The translations under genes and the position numbers were made by a program. Below, piece after piece: positions 24,844-35,338 of a stretch of 64,000 nucleotides of DNA (position 1 is the first letter of the stretch; every line of letters begins with the position of its first letter). The stretch is taken from the NCBI RefSeq assembly GCF_001949145.1, contig NW_019091379.1, positions 192,367-256,366 of the forward strand. The letters run 5' to 3'. The notes beneath the pieces are model-generated. The model was not told the origin of the DNA. It searched no databases and saw only the letters and a list, made by a program, of their open reading frames with translations. Source of the stretch: Acanthaster planci (taxonomy: Eukaryota > Echinodermata > Asteroidea > Valvatida > Acanthasteridae).

Positions 24844-25811
24844 ATGGAGGTACCTGCAGTTACATCGGCAAATCAGCAGTCAGACGGCAATGCTGGCGAT
24901 AAGGCCACTTTCTACGTATATATCATATTGAGTACACTTGGAGTGATTGGTAACGCTTTTGTCTGCCTAATTATGCTGCGACATCGCAAAGTTTTCCACT
25001 CCTCAACCAACAAGCTCATTCTGCATCAGTCCATTGTGGATTTCTCGGCAGCTTTTGTTTACATTCTCCGTCGATTTCTTGTGGCATCCGCCGTACCCGA
25101 CAATGCGATTGGTTCGCTCTACTGCATGCTGTGATGGTCTGAGTGGCCCCAGTGGTCTCTGTATGTGACGTCCGCCTACAACCTGGTGGCCATATCCATG
25201 GAGCGATACTTGGCAACTTGTCAGCCGGTCATCCACCGTAACAAGTTGACGCCCAAACGGCTGAAGGTTCTAATGGTTGCTGTCTGGCTGTGCGGCTGGC
25301 TGCCCGAGGCTCATCTTGTACCCATCTCCTACCAGGCCAATGATTCCTGTGAGGCATCCTGGCCCAGCCCTGCGGTACAAGCTGTGAGCGGGGTTGCCAT
25401 TGCCGTCTGGGAGTTTGTTGTTCCGCTCGTCATCATGATCTTCGCCTACACCAAGATCATTTTGGAGCTGTACAAGTGCTCCAAGGCCAGGGTGGGCGAC
25501 AACAATGACGCTCAGAACAACATGCTGTCCAAAGCCAACAAGAACGTCACCAAGACGCTGTTCGTGATGGCTGTCTTCTTCGCGATTTGCTGGGAGCCAA
25601 CTGACGTCAGTTACATCTTGTTCCACTCCGGGCTAAACGATAACTCCCTCGACAGCGTGTTCTAACAAGCTGCCGGCGCCATCGTCCTGGTGAACCTGTG
25701 CATCAATCCTTTCATCTACTGCTTCGTGTACGATCGCTTTCAAACGCACGCTTGGAGGATGGTTCGTTGTGTTGCAGGCACCCTAACAACCAGGTGGACA
25801 CCGTTGATTAA
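24844..25811 (+). pseudogene. Rhodopsin-type GPCR pseudogene (copy 1)
   Basis: Single-exon class A receptor reading frame, closely similar to the intact copy at 27739. It keeps TM1 (LGVIGNAFVCLIML), TM2, the ERY form of the DRY motif (SMERYLATC), a WPSP segment before TM5, a SKANKNVTKTL stretch before TM6, CWEP and NPFIYC. It is broken by TGA at 25132-25134 (where the relatives have Trp in LYCxxWWSEW), TAA at 25663-25665 between TM6 and TM7, and a frame change near 25765 after which the CRxPNNQVD tail continues in another frame. As found it cannot encode a full receptor. The damage is modest, so inactivation is probably fairly recent. Confidence 0.9.
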
Positions 25812-26229
25812 CTGACATCAGACCACTGGGTGACTGGAAAACAGTTGCCTATCACCGAATGAGCTCCAAACCAGATCTTATGGCGTCTGTAGTTCGTTAT
25901 GTATGGTTCCTATTTCTGATCCCTAATTTTTGGCTCTGATCGAGGAAAATCTTATTTATGCCGCCGGGTATTTTTTATCTCCTTTTTCCCAGGCCGACTG
26001 CCCTTCCCTTAGGGTTAAAATCAAAAGCATAGAATTGACTACGGAAGCCCTTAAGAGCTGGTGAATATTTGGGGGTGAGTGCTCAGCCTTAATAGGAAAA
26101 ATTTTTGTGTCCTCGGAAAAAAAAAGATTTCCTTGACTTGCAAGAACCTCCATCATCTCGCATACGAATGAACACTAGCTGCTGCAAGACAATCAACTTG
26201 CCATCCCACAGTCTGTGTCACAATCCTAT
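25812..26229. other. Spacer downstream of GPCR copy 1
   Basis: No gene recognised. It runs into a LINE C-terminal fragment; the sequence 26150-26229 may be the upstream part of that fragment in another frame. Confidence 0.35.
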
Positions 26230-26346
26230 CTTCATTCACTCTTTCCTAAGATGGCAAGAGATTGGAACAAGCTGCCAAAACACATGACTTCTATGGAGAA
26301 GTTATCTAGCGTCAAAACAGCACAAAACAATCTACAGCTGGAATGA
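26230..26346 (+). mobile_element. LINE-type retrotransposon fragment, C-terminal end
   Basis: The frame starting at 26230 reads LHSLFPKMARDWNKLPK, followed by MTSMEKLSSVKTAQNNL and a stop at 26344-26346. The FPKMARDWNKLP segment is the common C-terminal hallmark of non-LTR retrotransposon ORF2 proteins (FFPRTIRDWNxLP). Only the tail is present. Confidence 0.7.
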
Positions 26347-26599
26347 ACAACTCCCCAGTTCCGTTCTGAGTGATGCTCATTTAGAGCCCAGATCCAGATC
26401 CATAAGCTGACCGACACGTCAGGACCAGTAATCTGGCTACTTCCCCCAAAACTGCTCTGTGTGTGTATATTAGGCCCTACTTTGCTTATCTCGTGCGACG
26501 TGTATGACTTTCTGATGGTTGAGTTACATGACGTTTTGCTTACATCATCTAGAAAAAATGTTAACATCGTCTGGTAAATATCAAACAATCGTATGTGAT

Positions 26600-26890
26600 A
26601 ACTCTTTACAAAACAGTATCGTCGGCAAACTGGAGAAGCGGAGATTTATATTTGACAGTTTCGCAGTTAAACAAAACAGGTCTTAGGCCAGAACAGGGCC
26701 CTGTAGGACACCCATATGGCAACAGGAGCCCAGCGCCTGAAAACGGAACATCCATGTTTTTACGGTAAAAGAGTGAAAAGAACGCATCTAGCAAAGGATG
26801 GCGCCACGTGCACAATGCCACATTCATGCAACCGTTCTATAAAAGAATCGGTTGGTCAGTCGGTCAATTTGGCTTTTGACTAATCAAAAC
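26600..26890 (-). mobile_element. LINE-type reverse transcriptase fragment
   Basis: On the minus strand the pieces resemble LHECGI, then GVLQGPVLA (GVPQGSVLGP-type motif), then LLQFADDTVL (the FADDT catalytic motif) in the order of a non-LTR RT. Stops and frameshifts break it. It faces the + strand LINE tail at 26230, so the two fragments come from separate insertions or a rearrangement. Confidence 0.7.
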
Positions 26891-27738
26891 AGATAGCATT
26901 TGCTTGGGGTGGACTTGGAGAAGGCACTCGCCCTAATGTGGAAAGAGAAGTCAGCTGTAATACACATGATCGTTCGGGTTGAAAGCCATACTGTGTTTTC
27001 GGAAATCAAGTAGTTTATAGATATAAAGTGCTCCAGGATTTTGCATGGAACAGAACAGAGTGAAATAGATCTGTGAATAGAAACGAGACACCTGTTGCTA
27101 TTCTTATGAAGTCGGGTACTATTGGCCAGTTTCCTGACGATAAACTGTCTGTTATCAGACTGTGATCAATCTGTGCAAACTTTCAAAAGTTTCAGGGTGG
27201 CCGCGCAAAAACGGTGCGAAGAGAAAACAAAAATGTTTGCATTAAGACCGTTGTTTTTCCATCGCTATTTTCTCTGAAGTTGCTGTCCCTGCAACGTACT
27301 GACGTTCTTGTACTTTCAATTCAACGATCAAGTCTCCTCAAGGCGCCGGTCTCTGGCTAAACAAGAGTGTTGATATAGCTCCTGCACTTTCCTTACAGGA
27401 TGGTATGTATGGGCTTCAGTATAATGCCTTTTTGTTTCTCAAATGTAAACCCAGATGTCTTTTGTTGACTCAAAAAAATACATCTAGCTGCGGTTTTTTT
27501 AATTCAATTTTTTTTTCAAAAGGGACTCGAGAATCAGAAATTAAATTTGTCCCAGGAATGAACATGACTTTAATACAGAAAGTACGCAGTGACGTCATTA
27601 ATGTCAAAGGAAAAGAATGATCTCAATGCTTTGAAGTGTCTGTGCTTATTTACCAGAAGCCTTATAAGCACCTCTACACCCGACAATGCCCTGCTAAGGT
27701 GTTCAAGGCAGTGAAACTGAAGACTCTGTGGGAGCAAA
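26891..27738. other. Spacer with CRE upstream of the intact GPCR
   Basis: Non-coding. A full CRE palindrome TGACGTCA at 27590-27597 lies about 140 bases upstream of the start codon of the intact GPCR. Confidence 0.4.
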
Positions 27739-28746
27739 ATGGAGGTAACTACAGTTGAAACTGTCGACGTTTTCGACTCTCCTGACAATGCAGCTTCTTT
27801 CTACGTGTACATCGTACTGAGTGCACTGGGGCTGATTGGTAACGCTTTCGTCTGTCTGGTGATGCTGCGATACCGTAATGTTTTCAATTCCACGACCAAC
27901 AGGCTCATTTTTCATCAATCCGCTGTCGATTTCCTTGGGTCGTGTATGTTTATTCTACAGAAATCGCTAAAGACATCACCGCCGGATAATGCGATTGGTA
28001 CGCTGTACTGCACGATGTGGTGGTCCGAGTGGTACCAGTGGGCTTGCTTTGTCGCATCCACTTACAACCTACTTGCGATATCTATGGAGCGATACCTTGC
28101 AACCTGTCATCCCATCCGCCACCGCAACATGTTGACGCGCCGTCGGCTCAATCTCATCATGGCCACTGCCTGGATTTGCGGTGTGGCGCTTGAGTTCCAT
28201 CTTGTCCTCAACGTCTTTCAAAGAGACGGCGCATGTCATGACTTGTGGCCAAGCCCCGTGGTCCAAGCCGTTACAGGTGTGGTGATCTTTCTTTTCGAAA
28301 TTTTCCTTCCACTGGTCGCCATCATCTTTGCTTACACTAAAATCATCCTAGAGCTCCGTCGTCGCTCTAAAGTCAGAATCAATAACAGCAGCAGTAATAA
28401 CAATCCTTCAAACATCTTCTCCAAAGCCAACAAGAACATCACCAAGACGCTGATCGTTGTTGCTATCTTCTTTACCTGCTGTTGGACACCGGGTGGCTTT
28501 ACCTACCTGTTTTACAATTTTGGTTGGCACGGTTATTCATTTGGCAGTTTTTTGGATCAGGTGACGGGTGCTGCAGTGGTTGCCAACCTTTGTGTCAACC
28601 CAATCATCTACTGCTTCACCTATGATCGTTTCCGGACACAAGCCAGGAAGATGTTTCGTGATGAGTGTCGACGCTGCAACAATCAGGTGGACAACTCGAA
28701 TGACTCCCGCACAGCACGCACTGGAATGGTGCAGACAATAGCCTAA
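27739..28746 (+). CDS. Orphan rhodopsin-family (class A) GPCR, intact
   Basis: Single-exon gene of 335 residues with the full class A layout and a very short N-terminus. TM1 is about 23-44 with the conserved Asn in GLIGNAF; TM2 about 55-77; Cys91 at the top of TM3 pairs with Cys166 of extracellular loop 2. The TM3 end motif is ERY (117-119) in place of DRY. TM4 is about 138-158, TM5 about 175-202, TM6 has CCWTP (247-251) and TM7 has NPIIY (287-291). Between TM5 and TM6 an Asn/Ser-rich stretch is followed by a SKANKN(I/V)TKTL block shared with all copies in the cluster. It should be a plasma-membrane G-protein-coupled receptor. The ligand cannot be read from sequence. The family looks like the lineage-specific rhodopsin GPCR expansions known from echinoderms, but that link is inferred. 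Confidence 0.9.
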   Translation: MEVTTVETVDVFDSPDNAASFYVYIVLSALGLIGNAFVCLVMLRYRNVFNSTTNRLIFHQSAVDFLGSCMFILQKSLKTSPPDNAIGTLYCTMWWSEWYQWACFVASTYNLLAISMERYLATCHPIRHRNMLTRRRLNLIMATAWICGVALEFHLVLNVFQRDGACHDLWPSPVVQAVTGVVIFLFEIFLPLVAIIFAYTKIILELRRRSKVRINNSSSNNNPSNIFSKANKNITKTLIVVAIFFTCCWTPGGFTYLFYNFGWHGYSFGSFLDQVTGAAVVANLCVNPIIYCFTYDRFRTQARKMFRDECRRCNNQVDNSNDSRTARTGMVQTIA

Positions 28747-29034
28747 ATGCTGACCCAACAATTACATTGTACCGACATATGTAGTTTGCTATACAATGCA
28801 CGTTTTCATAGTGGCAGCGTACAATATCGACGCAGTAACATTAGCAACGCCGTTGTAGTCGAGTTACTGTGACAGGGACTGCTACCTTTTTAGAGCTGCG
28901 GCATGTTTCAATTAGCTTTGTGGAAGTTGTGACGTCCACTGACAATTAGGCGTCAAATTAAATTTCACTGAATGCGTGTAGGCCTAACTGATGTTCACCT
29001 CGTGCAATCTCATAAGAGCAAGAATTATACCCTA
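28747..29034. other. Short spacer between GPCR copies
   Basis: Non-coding; no repeat or gene recognised. Confidence 0.35.
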
Positions 29035-29521
29035 TTAAACATTTCATGGCCCAGTCCAACGAGATGGGTCGTAAGGGGAACTGATCTCCTTTGTCCAAGA
29101 ACTTGTTATCCCGCATGTTATGATGATCTTTGCATACAGCAACATCGTCTTGGAGCTTGGTGTGGGTATTCTAAAGGCAAGATCTGCGGCAACGATTGCA
29201 CTTAAAACATGCTGTGTGGCCGAAGCCAACAAACGTCCCAAAGACCCAAATCGTGGTGGCCACGTCCTCTTCGCAATTTGCCGGATCCCAAACAATGTCA
29301 ACTACAACATATTCAATCTGGGAGTGCACGAGAACTCGTACGACGGCATGTTCACCCAAGTTACAAGAGCCATTGTCCTTGTAAAAACGTGCATCAGTCC
29401 GTTCATCTGCTACTTCGCGTATGGTTGCTGCATGGAACCAGCCAGGAAGACTGTGTGTGGTACGCAAAGGCGTCGCACCAACCAGGTACATAACCCATTG
29501 AATTCAACAACGCACACGTAA
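29035..29521 (+). pseudogene. Truncated GPCR relic (copy 3, TM5 to C-terminus)
   Basis: Only the second half of the receptor remains. It starts at NISWPSP (before TM5), shifts frame inside TM5, then reads MMIFAYSNIVLEL, a degraded SKANKN block (AEANKRPKDPN), a TM6 relic with IPNNVNYNIFNLG, and a TM7 relic where NPFIYC has become SPFICY. Everything upstream of TM5 is missing. The nearest copy in the window is the one at 33027 (shared IPNNVNY and FNLG). It is not functional. Confidence 0.85.
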
Positions 29522-31060
29522 ACAGCGGAGAACAGAATAATGTTGAATCGTTCATTATACTACTCAGTTGATAAAACACGAGGGACAATGAGGATGTCGT
29601 TACCACTTATGGCTTACTTAAGTAAGTTACAATTGCGAAATATTTTTGAGTCCAAACTGAAGTAGGTCTATTGATTACGGGCTGCGTGTGACTTTTGGTT
29701 GTATAAGAGCTCTTCGACACCATTCCCTACCGCAGAGCTAGAACTTCCTGCAATGGCTCAAAATGTAGATATAATAAACGAATAGCTATATACTATATTA
29801 TATAAACAATACAGGAGATGTTGACGCAAGACATAAACATCAACACAGAAAAAATCGTAGGAGTGGTAGAAAATTTGAACACCTGCAGCACACCTACAGC
29901 GAGATCCAAATTCATTAACTTCAAAATAAGTGATCCTGAAAATCTTAAACATAAAGTACTGCATAAATAACTTACAAGCATTTGAACCTTGTGTGGCAGA
30001 AAATGGGTATATATTTCGATTCTTTTTAGATGAAATGATGAATAACAAGTAGAATCAAACACTGTCGCGGATATGACAGCGCCATGTTTAAATGATTACA
30101 ATAATTAGAAAATACATGTATCATACACGTCTATCTTCACTGCTTATAAATTTACTGAATATGAAAAACTTTTCATTATCATGTGTACCATTCTCCACAA
30201 CAGACAACATATAGGGTTGCGCATTAAGCGGAGCATTCATTACACGATTAGAGGCGAGAATATTTCATGCAAAGTCTGTTATTTGTTTATTTGTCTTTGT
30301 TTTTGTGCTGTTTTCACTTCCACCAAAAGTCACAGCACCATACTCTCATGTTTGATTACCACACATTGAACTGTCTCCATAGTACGTGGCTGCCTAGACC
30401 ATTAGACGTACGTTTTTGGTAAAATGCGAGCATCCATCATTTCCTGAGCTGCTTCACGAGAGAAGTGAACAAAGACAATGAACTTCGGTAAACATGCAGC
30501 TCTTTACTGTTAGCCTATGCTAAACTGATAACAAAAAGTGCATGGCTCTGTAATCGAATCTATCCAGTCATTGAGGAAAATGGCCTCAAGAAAAGTGTCT
30601 GATTAGCATGTACTACATTGTCATGGAAAGTGCACAGTGACGTAAAAAAATAGTAGAAAAAAATCTAAGTGCTTCGCACGCAAGTTGTAGTGTCTGTTCT
30701 TATTCAAATTGGAAAACATCTAACCAGCTCAGGTCGGCATGATTGGCTGTTTGGTTGAATTCCGGTCCATTTAATGAGAATGGTGTCGGGAGAATGATCA
30801 TTCTCGTCTGTAAGGTGTCCAAGTTTTTTTCCAGGAACTTGTCATCCCAATGGGAGACTGTGAGACGCCTTGTGCCGGCAGACAAACTGGTCCTTTTCCA
30901 CCATAATCCGCTCTGAGTGGAACAAAAGAGGGCGCGTTTTTAAATGAAATTGATAGTCCTTTTGGCACCAACTCACCGGGTAAGCGCGCAAGATTATGCG
31001 CGTTTGACGCGGAGCACGCTGGGTACGCGTAAAGCCTGGTCATTTGTAACGCAGACGGTC
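29522..31060. other. Spacer inside the GPCR cluster
   Basis: No gene recognised. A piece around 30630-30710 (GTGCACAGTGACGTAA, then GTAGTGTCTGTTCTTATT) resembles the region just upstream of the intact GPCR (27580-27655), so it may be a remnant of a duplicated promoter region. Confidence 0.4.
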
Positions 31061-31150
31061 CGCAAGACGTCAAGACGCAGACAGTCGCGGAAGAGACGCC
31101 GCGTGACGTCATTCCACCCAATAAAAAAAAATGGCGCCCGAAACTCCAAA
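31061..31150 (+). repeat. Second copy of the CRE-containing ~90-bp block
   Basis: It matches 23919-24010 (CGCAAGACGTCAAGACGCAG, then GTCGCG, then GTGACGTCATTCCACC, then ATGGCGCCCG). The CRE palindrome is at 31104-31111. It lies upstream of the relic at 31571 and of the receptor at 33027. Confidence 0.6.
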
Positions 31151-31570
31151 CAATTTTCGCCAAAATGCCTTTTTTAGATGGTAATGTTTCCTCTTGAAGC
31201 CAAACTGGTACTCTTGTTTGATGTAATTTGTTAATGGTCAGCTATTTTGTTGACGATTGGGGCTGCTTACGAGTAATAAGGAGAAAAAGGACAATATGAG
31301 TTGTACTAAGCGAGAGAAACATCGTTGTTCGCCCGTCATGCCAGTGTGTGTGTTTGTACAGGCCTACTCAGCGACTTGGCGCAGACAGTCGGATCCGTCT
31401 GGTGCTGGTTTGCGTTATCGGTGACCCTTCCGTTTGTCATGTTTCCATTTGTCTGCGTTGCAGTTTGCGTCTTGGTTTTACCGACGTTTGGTGCCATTTG
31501 GGTTGGCGTGGTATTCACCTAGTGACAGCCTTTTTGATAAAGCGAAGGGTAATGCAGTGGTTAGGCCTAA

Positions 31571-31685
31571 CAGCCTTTGCATCAATCCCATCGTCTGCTG
31601 CTTCACGTAGGCTACATAATAATCGTTGCACGTATATAATAAGCGTTTCTCGAAACAGGTCAGGGAAGTGGTTCGAAGGATACCG
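31571..31685 (+). pseudogene. Very short GPCR relic (TM7 region, copy 4)
   Basis: Frames here read SLCINPIVCCFT (NPxxY region of TM7), then after a disrupted gap RFSKQVREVV, matching the MCINPFIYCFAYDRFQKQVREL segment of the copy at 33027. Stops and a short insertion separate the two pieces. Only this end of the receptor is recognisable. Confidence 0.65.
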
Positions 31686-33026
31686 ACTGCATGTACTTTG
31701 ATCTAACAATCACTCGACTGCAATATGTGAATTAAAAATAGCTTGGAATGTTTCACTCACCTGGCACCTTCCAACATCTTATTAAGTAGGCTAATTAGTA
31801 CATGTAAGTTGCGGCAGCACCATGTTAAATATCTCTTTTGTAGTACCGAAAAGATCTGCAGGGTGTACTCCATGTTTTGGACCGTATACTCAGTCTGTCA
31901 TGCAGGAGACTGCGGGGATTCCGACAATGAAGTGGGCTTATGTCAGTGGCTGCAGGCGGTGAGGTGTGGAGAGAATAGCCAAGCAGAACGCCGGATGCCA
32001 CATGATCATCGAGATGTTTCAGTCTGAAGGAAAGGAACGGGCCGGGGGTTTAGGTGAGGGGTTATCGAACGCACTGAACCCACCCTCCACCATCTCGACA
32101 AGTTTACGGCCAATGAGATTCGCCTCCCTGTATGATATTTACCGCCTGTTTATTTTTTTACCGACAAAAAGCTGTTGTCCTATCACAATCTCGAAGAAAC
32201 GACCGTCGCGTCGTGGCTGATAACTGATGGCCAATGAGCGCAGTCTTCATGTTGATGGATAAAAACTTTAATATCCCAACTGGGGAAATTAAAACGGTCT
32301 TTAGCAGTTCAAATAACACACATACATGTATATAGTTTACAACATTTACGTATAAAATCGATCATCGGAATTCCTGCGAAGCAAAAAACTCTAAAACATT
32401 CCAATACCCATTTAAAATAGAATTAAACAAAAAATACCATTCTGACAAATATAAAAACACCCCGCCGATTTTTCTAAACATATCAAAGGGCATTTTTAAA
32501 AACCTGAGCCTTAGTTGTCCTTAAATAGCTTTGCCTCTTGAACTATCTCTACGGAGTTAGTATTGATTACTACTTCTATTCAAAAAGAAAGCCAAGGACA
32601 TTTTGAAGAACCGAGCTTTCCCCCAAGGGGTGTGCATATAGCCTGTAATTACGTGGAAAACCGGAAAATGTACACTTACAGTCACGTACGTTGTGACCGT
32701 GAGGTGCCCAATCGTCTTAAAGATTACTGCATTTTAAGTATAAGGACGTGATCCAACAACATCATGTGTGGATCACACGACCACTGATTTGGCGGATAAA
32801 AACCCTCTGAAAGGTTTCGGTATTCCACTTCGGGACGACTGACACAAACAAGACCGCCAATCCTTGCAGGCCTTGTTGAAGAAAGAAACTGCACCATGCA
32901 ACACTTTTCTTGCATTCTCCCAGGCCGGGAAATTGTAACTGCTTTCTCGAGAAACTGCAAATTTAACGTGTAACTGATATATTGAGCTACACTGAACTAA
33001 GACAATTTTTCAATACCTTCTGGGCA
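31686..33026. other. Spacer upstream of GPCR copy 5
   Basis: No gene recognised. AT-rich stretches occur at about 32380-32560. Confidence 0.35.
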
Positions 33027-34041
33027 ATGGAGGCATCTACTCTTGAAAATCTGAGCCTCGATGTGTCGGCCGACGATTCTAGCAGAAAAGCTGCTTTCTA
33101 CGCATATACCATATTGAGTACACTGGGGCTTGCTAGGAAACGCTTTCGTCTGCCTGGTTATGCTGCGTTATCGCACAGTTTTCAGCTCCACGACCAATAA
33201 GCTCATCCTGCATCAATCCGCAGTGGATTTGGTGGCGTCGTTGGTGTTTTTTGTCCGTCGAGTTCTTGAAGTGTCATCCCCGGTAACCGATAACGCGGCC
33301 GGTTCGCTCTACTGCAAGCTCTGGTGGTCTGAGTGGCCCATCTACGGTATGTTCGTCACTTCTACATACAACACGGTTGCTATATCGGTGGAGCGATATT
33401 TTGCCGTCTGCCATCCCGTTAAACATCGTAATATGTTATCTTCTTACTGTCTGAAGTCCGTCGTTCTTGCTGTTTGGTTATGTGGCTGGCTACCTGAGGC
33501 CCACCTAGTGCCGATCTCACATCACAGCAAGAACTCTTGCGACATTTCCTGGCCAAGCCCTACGGTCCAGGCCGTCGGTGGAGTGATTATTCTCGTGTAT
33601 GAACTTGTTATTCCGCTTAGTGTCATGGTATTTTCTTACAGCAAAGTCATCTTAGAGCTCCGTAAGCGCTCAAATGCCAGGATGAGGAATAACAATAACG
33701 AAGCTCAAAACATGATGTCCAAAGCCAACAAGAACGTCACCAAGACCCTAATTGTGGTGGCGATATTTTTCGCACTTTGCTGGATCCCAAACAATGTCAA
33801 CTACACCTTATTCAATCTGGGACTGCACGTGGACTCGTACGACGGCACGCTCACCCAGGCTACGGGAGCCACCGTCCTACTAAACATGTGCATCAATCCG
33901 TTCATCTACTGCTTCGCGTACGATCGCTTCCAGAAACAAGTCAGGGAATTGGTATCTAGCACGTGCAGGTGTCGCAACAACCAAGTAAGCATCCTGCCAG
34001 ATCCAACAGTGCGCAGTGAAACGGTAGAGACAGCAGCATAA
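33027..34041 (+). pseudogene. Orphan class A GPCR with one frameshift (copy 5)
   Basis: The ATG at 33027 opens MEASTLENLSLDVSADD and TM1 up to ILSTLGL. One extra base relative to the other copies (GGGCTTGCTAGGAAACGC here against GGGCTGATTGGTAACGC at 27828) shifts the frame at about 33130. The rest is open to the stop at 34039-34041. It keeps the TM3 Cys (SLYCKLWWSEW), ERY (SVERYFAVC), WPSP, SKANKNVTKTL, CWIP and NPFIYC. No other damage is seen, so this is either a very young pseudogene or an intact gene with a sequence error. Restoring frame would give a receptor of normal size for the cluster. Confidence 0.85.
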
Positions 34042-35270
34042 TGTTGAACCCTCTAAAATACCACTCGGGCGACACAACCCAAATGACAATGATACGCCAT
34101 TTAAAATTTGGAATGAGCGCGTCCTTGATGGAAAAATAATGACACGACACTAAAGTAGGTCTACTTAGGTATAACTTCGTCCTGTGAAAGAGATCTAGCC
34201 TCCCTACTGCAGTGCAAGACGTACCGTGGTTCAAAATCTAGATGTAGTAAGTACAAAAATGACAAGTAATAAATTAAACTGGAACACCACAAACTATTAA
34301 GTTAACTTTAAATCTTAAATTAAAAATCTTATGCAGTTGAACGTTTCCACGGTGATAAATGTGAATTTTCTATCGAAACAAAAGTATATATTATAAATCA
34401 CTTTGTCAATGTAGCACTATTTGTTGGCATGACAAAAGCACTCACTTCGTATCCTTGGAGCCAAATAATTATGAAGAAAATATATTTCATTTTTTACGCA
34501 CTGTACATAAGTCAAACCTGCCTAAAAATAATTCACACATTTTGCTTGTCTCACAAGATCTCTTTACAACCATTTCTACGCCTTACTGAAGGAAGCAACT
34601 GACCTTTCCAAAATTCTGACTTCTAAAACGTTCAGTCTAAAAATAAAAAACAAAGGGAGACAAAGTTATTAATAAAACTGTCTTTTATTCATTGTTGGCA
34701 TGCATTCATTCGTACAAAGTCTCTATGATCGATATTTACTGTACACACGAATCCAATTTGTGCGTGTCATGACAAATGCACCATCTAGATGTACATAACA
34801 AAACTCATTTCCTCGAGAATTATATCATTATCAACAGAATTTGGCAATCAGAAATACCTTTTATCAGAGGATTCTCATGAAATGACGTCAATGACTTTTC
34901 TTTCAGATGTACTTTTTAAAAACTAAATTCCACAAAAACGAAAAAATAAAAGCATAATGTGTTCCATTCCCACACCACGAGCTCCATAAAGTCAAGTGCA
35001 TCTGTCACAAATTTGCACCAATCACTCATACATGAACCTGTTAGGAAAATGAAATCACACACGATTGTACACAGCAAAAACCCAGGTGTTACACCGGTGT
35101 TGATTTAGCAATCTTAGATTCTATATTGGGAAACACCACAGTTTTCGCTAAAGGTTCTGTTTATGACTTGTGGCTGTCCACTCCAAACTAAAGAGAGCCT
35201 TCGATGTTTGAAAGCTGACTATCTTACATGTACCCACCACCACATACACCCGAGCGTGTTAAAATACCAG
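34042..35270. other. Non-coding DNA downstream of the GPCR cluster
   Basis: No gene recognised. It contains a CRE palindrome at 34883-34890. Confidence 0.35.
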
Positions 35271-35338
35271 GTTACGTTCCTGAAGATGGCGGCTACGTTC
35301 CTGAAGATGGCGGTTACGTTCCTGAAGATGGCTGTTAC
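35271..35338 (+). repeat. 21-bp tandem repeat x3 carrying YY1-like motifs
   Basis: Units at 35271, 35292 and 35313 read GTTACGTTCCTGAAGATGGC with single-base changes. Each holds GAAGATGG; the first two extend to AAGATGGCGG, the core of the known YY1 binding site. Confidence 0.8.

Noticed and set aside
31325-31522. Hydrophobic + strand frame inside the GPCR cluster
   Set aside because: It does not match any part of the local GPCRs; looks like T/G-rich low-complexity translation.
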